DNA of 50,739 nt from Glycomyces arizonensis DSM 44726 (GTDB taxonomy: Bacteria > Actinomycetota > Actinomycetes > Mycobacteriales > Micromonosporaceae). The DNA is taken from NCBI RefSeq assembly GCF_000482705.1, contig NZ_AXWO01000036.1, positions 1 through 50,739 on the forward strand. The letters run 5' to 3'. The notes below the pieces were generated by a model, which saw only the letters and a list, made by a program, of their open reading frames with translations, had not been told where the DNA came from and ran no database searches. Shown here in pieces: positions 50,395 to 50,739 of the stretch (position 1 is the first letter of the stretch; every line of letters starts with the position of its first letter). Both the position numbers and the translations under genes were made by a program.

Positions 50395-50739
50395 TGAGGT
50401 GCCCCGCATTTTTCGGACAGTTGGTTGCTGACAACTTCCTGGGGTGATGTCTTCCTATCAGGTCAGCTCGTAGGCTTCCCGGACTTCGACTGGTGGTCGA
50501 TAGTCGACAGCGGAGTGAAGCCGCCGAGTGTTGTACCACAATTCAATATATCGCATGATGTCACGCTTGGCTTCGCGACGGGTCGTGTATGTGACTCGGG
50601 ATACGAGTTCGTTCTTCAGCGCCGCGAAAAAGCTTTCTGCCATCGCGTTATCGAAGCAGATACCAGTCCGCCCCACCGACCGCAGCAGCCCATGCGAGGC
50701 GCAATACTCGCTGAACCGTTGCGACATATAATTCGATCC
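50395..50739 (-). mobile_element. IS3-family insertion sequence, transposase 3' end and terminal repeat
   Basis: The transposase 3' end and a following non-coding 60 bp that ends in TGAGGTGCCCCGCATTTTTC (plus strand from 50395), which has the TG...CA tip and GGACA core of IS3-family ends. The left part of the element is outside the window. The exact terminus and target duplication cannot be confirmed without the other end. Confidence 0.6.
50458..50739 (-). CDS. IS3-family transposase OrfB, C-terminal part
   Basis: The reading frame is open to the window edge and encodes the last 93 residues of an rve-type (DDE) transposase: GSNYMSQRFSEYC, then the third catalytic residue Glu in NAMAESFFAALKNELV and the IS3 ending ELWYNTRRLHSAVDYRPPVEV. 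It catalyses cutting and joining of the element. The upstream part with the first two Asp residues is outside the window. It looks intact rather than decayed. Confidence 0.9.
   Translation of the reverse strand, partial: GSNYMSQRFSEYCASHGLLRSVGRTGICFDNAMAESFFAALKNELVSRVTYTTRREAKRDIMRYIELWYNTRRLHSAVDYRPPVEVREAYELT

Larger units (their letters stand above)
44707..50739. mobile_element. Integrative element at tRNA-Phe (left part; right end outside the window)
   Basis: From the 3' end of tRNA-Phe the sequence carries integrase, excisionase, methyltransferase plus partner, a prepilin-peptidase-like gene, iterons and small Cys-motif genes, with weaker GC bias than the chromosome. This is the layout of an actinomycete integrative element (AICE or related). 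No replication or TraB-type transfer gene is in view, and no second copy of the tRNA 3' end was seen, so the far att site must lie beyond 50739. Confidence 0.8.

Overview
The window is GC-rich chromosomal DNA from a mycelial-type actinobacterium. Evidence: strong GC3 bias, GTG starts, ATGA/GTGA gene overlaps, a dnaK-grpE-dnaJ-hspR operon with HAIR operators, a Streptomyces-like cebEFG-bglC-cebR cellobiose locus, a GH48 cellulase, and intrinsic terminators that mostly lack a long U tract. The gene mix would fit a Glycomyces-like soil or plant actinobacterium, but the genus cannot be read from this sequence, so that is inference.

Layout. 1-113: start of an unidentified leftward gene. 636-6625: leftward cellobiose locus (cebE, cebF, cebG, bglC, cebR), divergent from a secreted CBM2-Ig-GH48 exocellulase (7139-9736); CebR-type operators sit between them. 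9912-10448: a DUF1349 gene behind two LacI-type boxes. 10611-12160: a mostly non-coding stretch with a perfect 36-bp palindrome, a terminator, two DnaA-box 9-mers and one orphan gene. 12161-16809: the HspR-controlled chaperone operon. 16982-19353: two DUF21/CBS membrane proteins. 19483-20736: a long coiled-coil protein of the DivIVA/cellulose-binding type. 20896-22512: a GH20 hexosaminidase. 22728-23877: a RipA-like NlpC/P60 hydrolase behind a c-di-AMP (ydaO) riboswitch. 24031-24666: csoR-copZ with its operator. 24752-26603: a small conserved acidic protein and a three-gene overlapping module of unknown function. 27161-33616: a maltose-type ABC importer, divergent LacI regulator and GH13 glucosidase. 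33723-35359: a FitAB-like toxin-antitoxin pair and a Uma2 protein. 35463-39130: class II aldolase and oligopeptidase B, whose 3' end is repeated in tandem. 39277-41852: a degenerate ABC-ATPase-like protein coupled to a YhgE/Pip membrane protein. 41973-44452: TetR/VOC divergent pair and GH27 alpha-galactosidase.

At 44633-44706 a tRNA-Phe marks the edge of an integrative element that continues beyond the right end. It carries integrase, excisionase, a DNA methyltransferase with a coupled partner, an A24 prepilin-peptidase-like protein, 8-bp iterons and two small Cys-motif genes. The 3' part of an IS3-family transposase closes the window.

Functionally, the left half is a polysaccharide economy: GH48 releases cellobiose outside the cell, CebEFG imports it, BglC splits it and CebR senses it. 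The maltose and GH27/GH20 modules handle other glycans. Neither importer has its own ATPase here, so a shared MsiK-type ATPase is expected elsewhere. No CRISPR array or rRNA was seen. The most interesting leads are the orphan module at 24990-26603, the iterons and cargo of the tRNA-Phe element, the palindrome/terminator block at 10728-10822, the degenerate ATPase pair and the triplicated ptrB 3' end.
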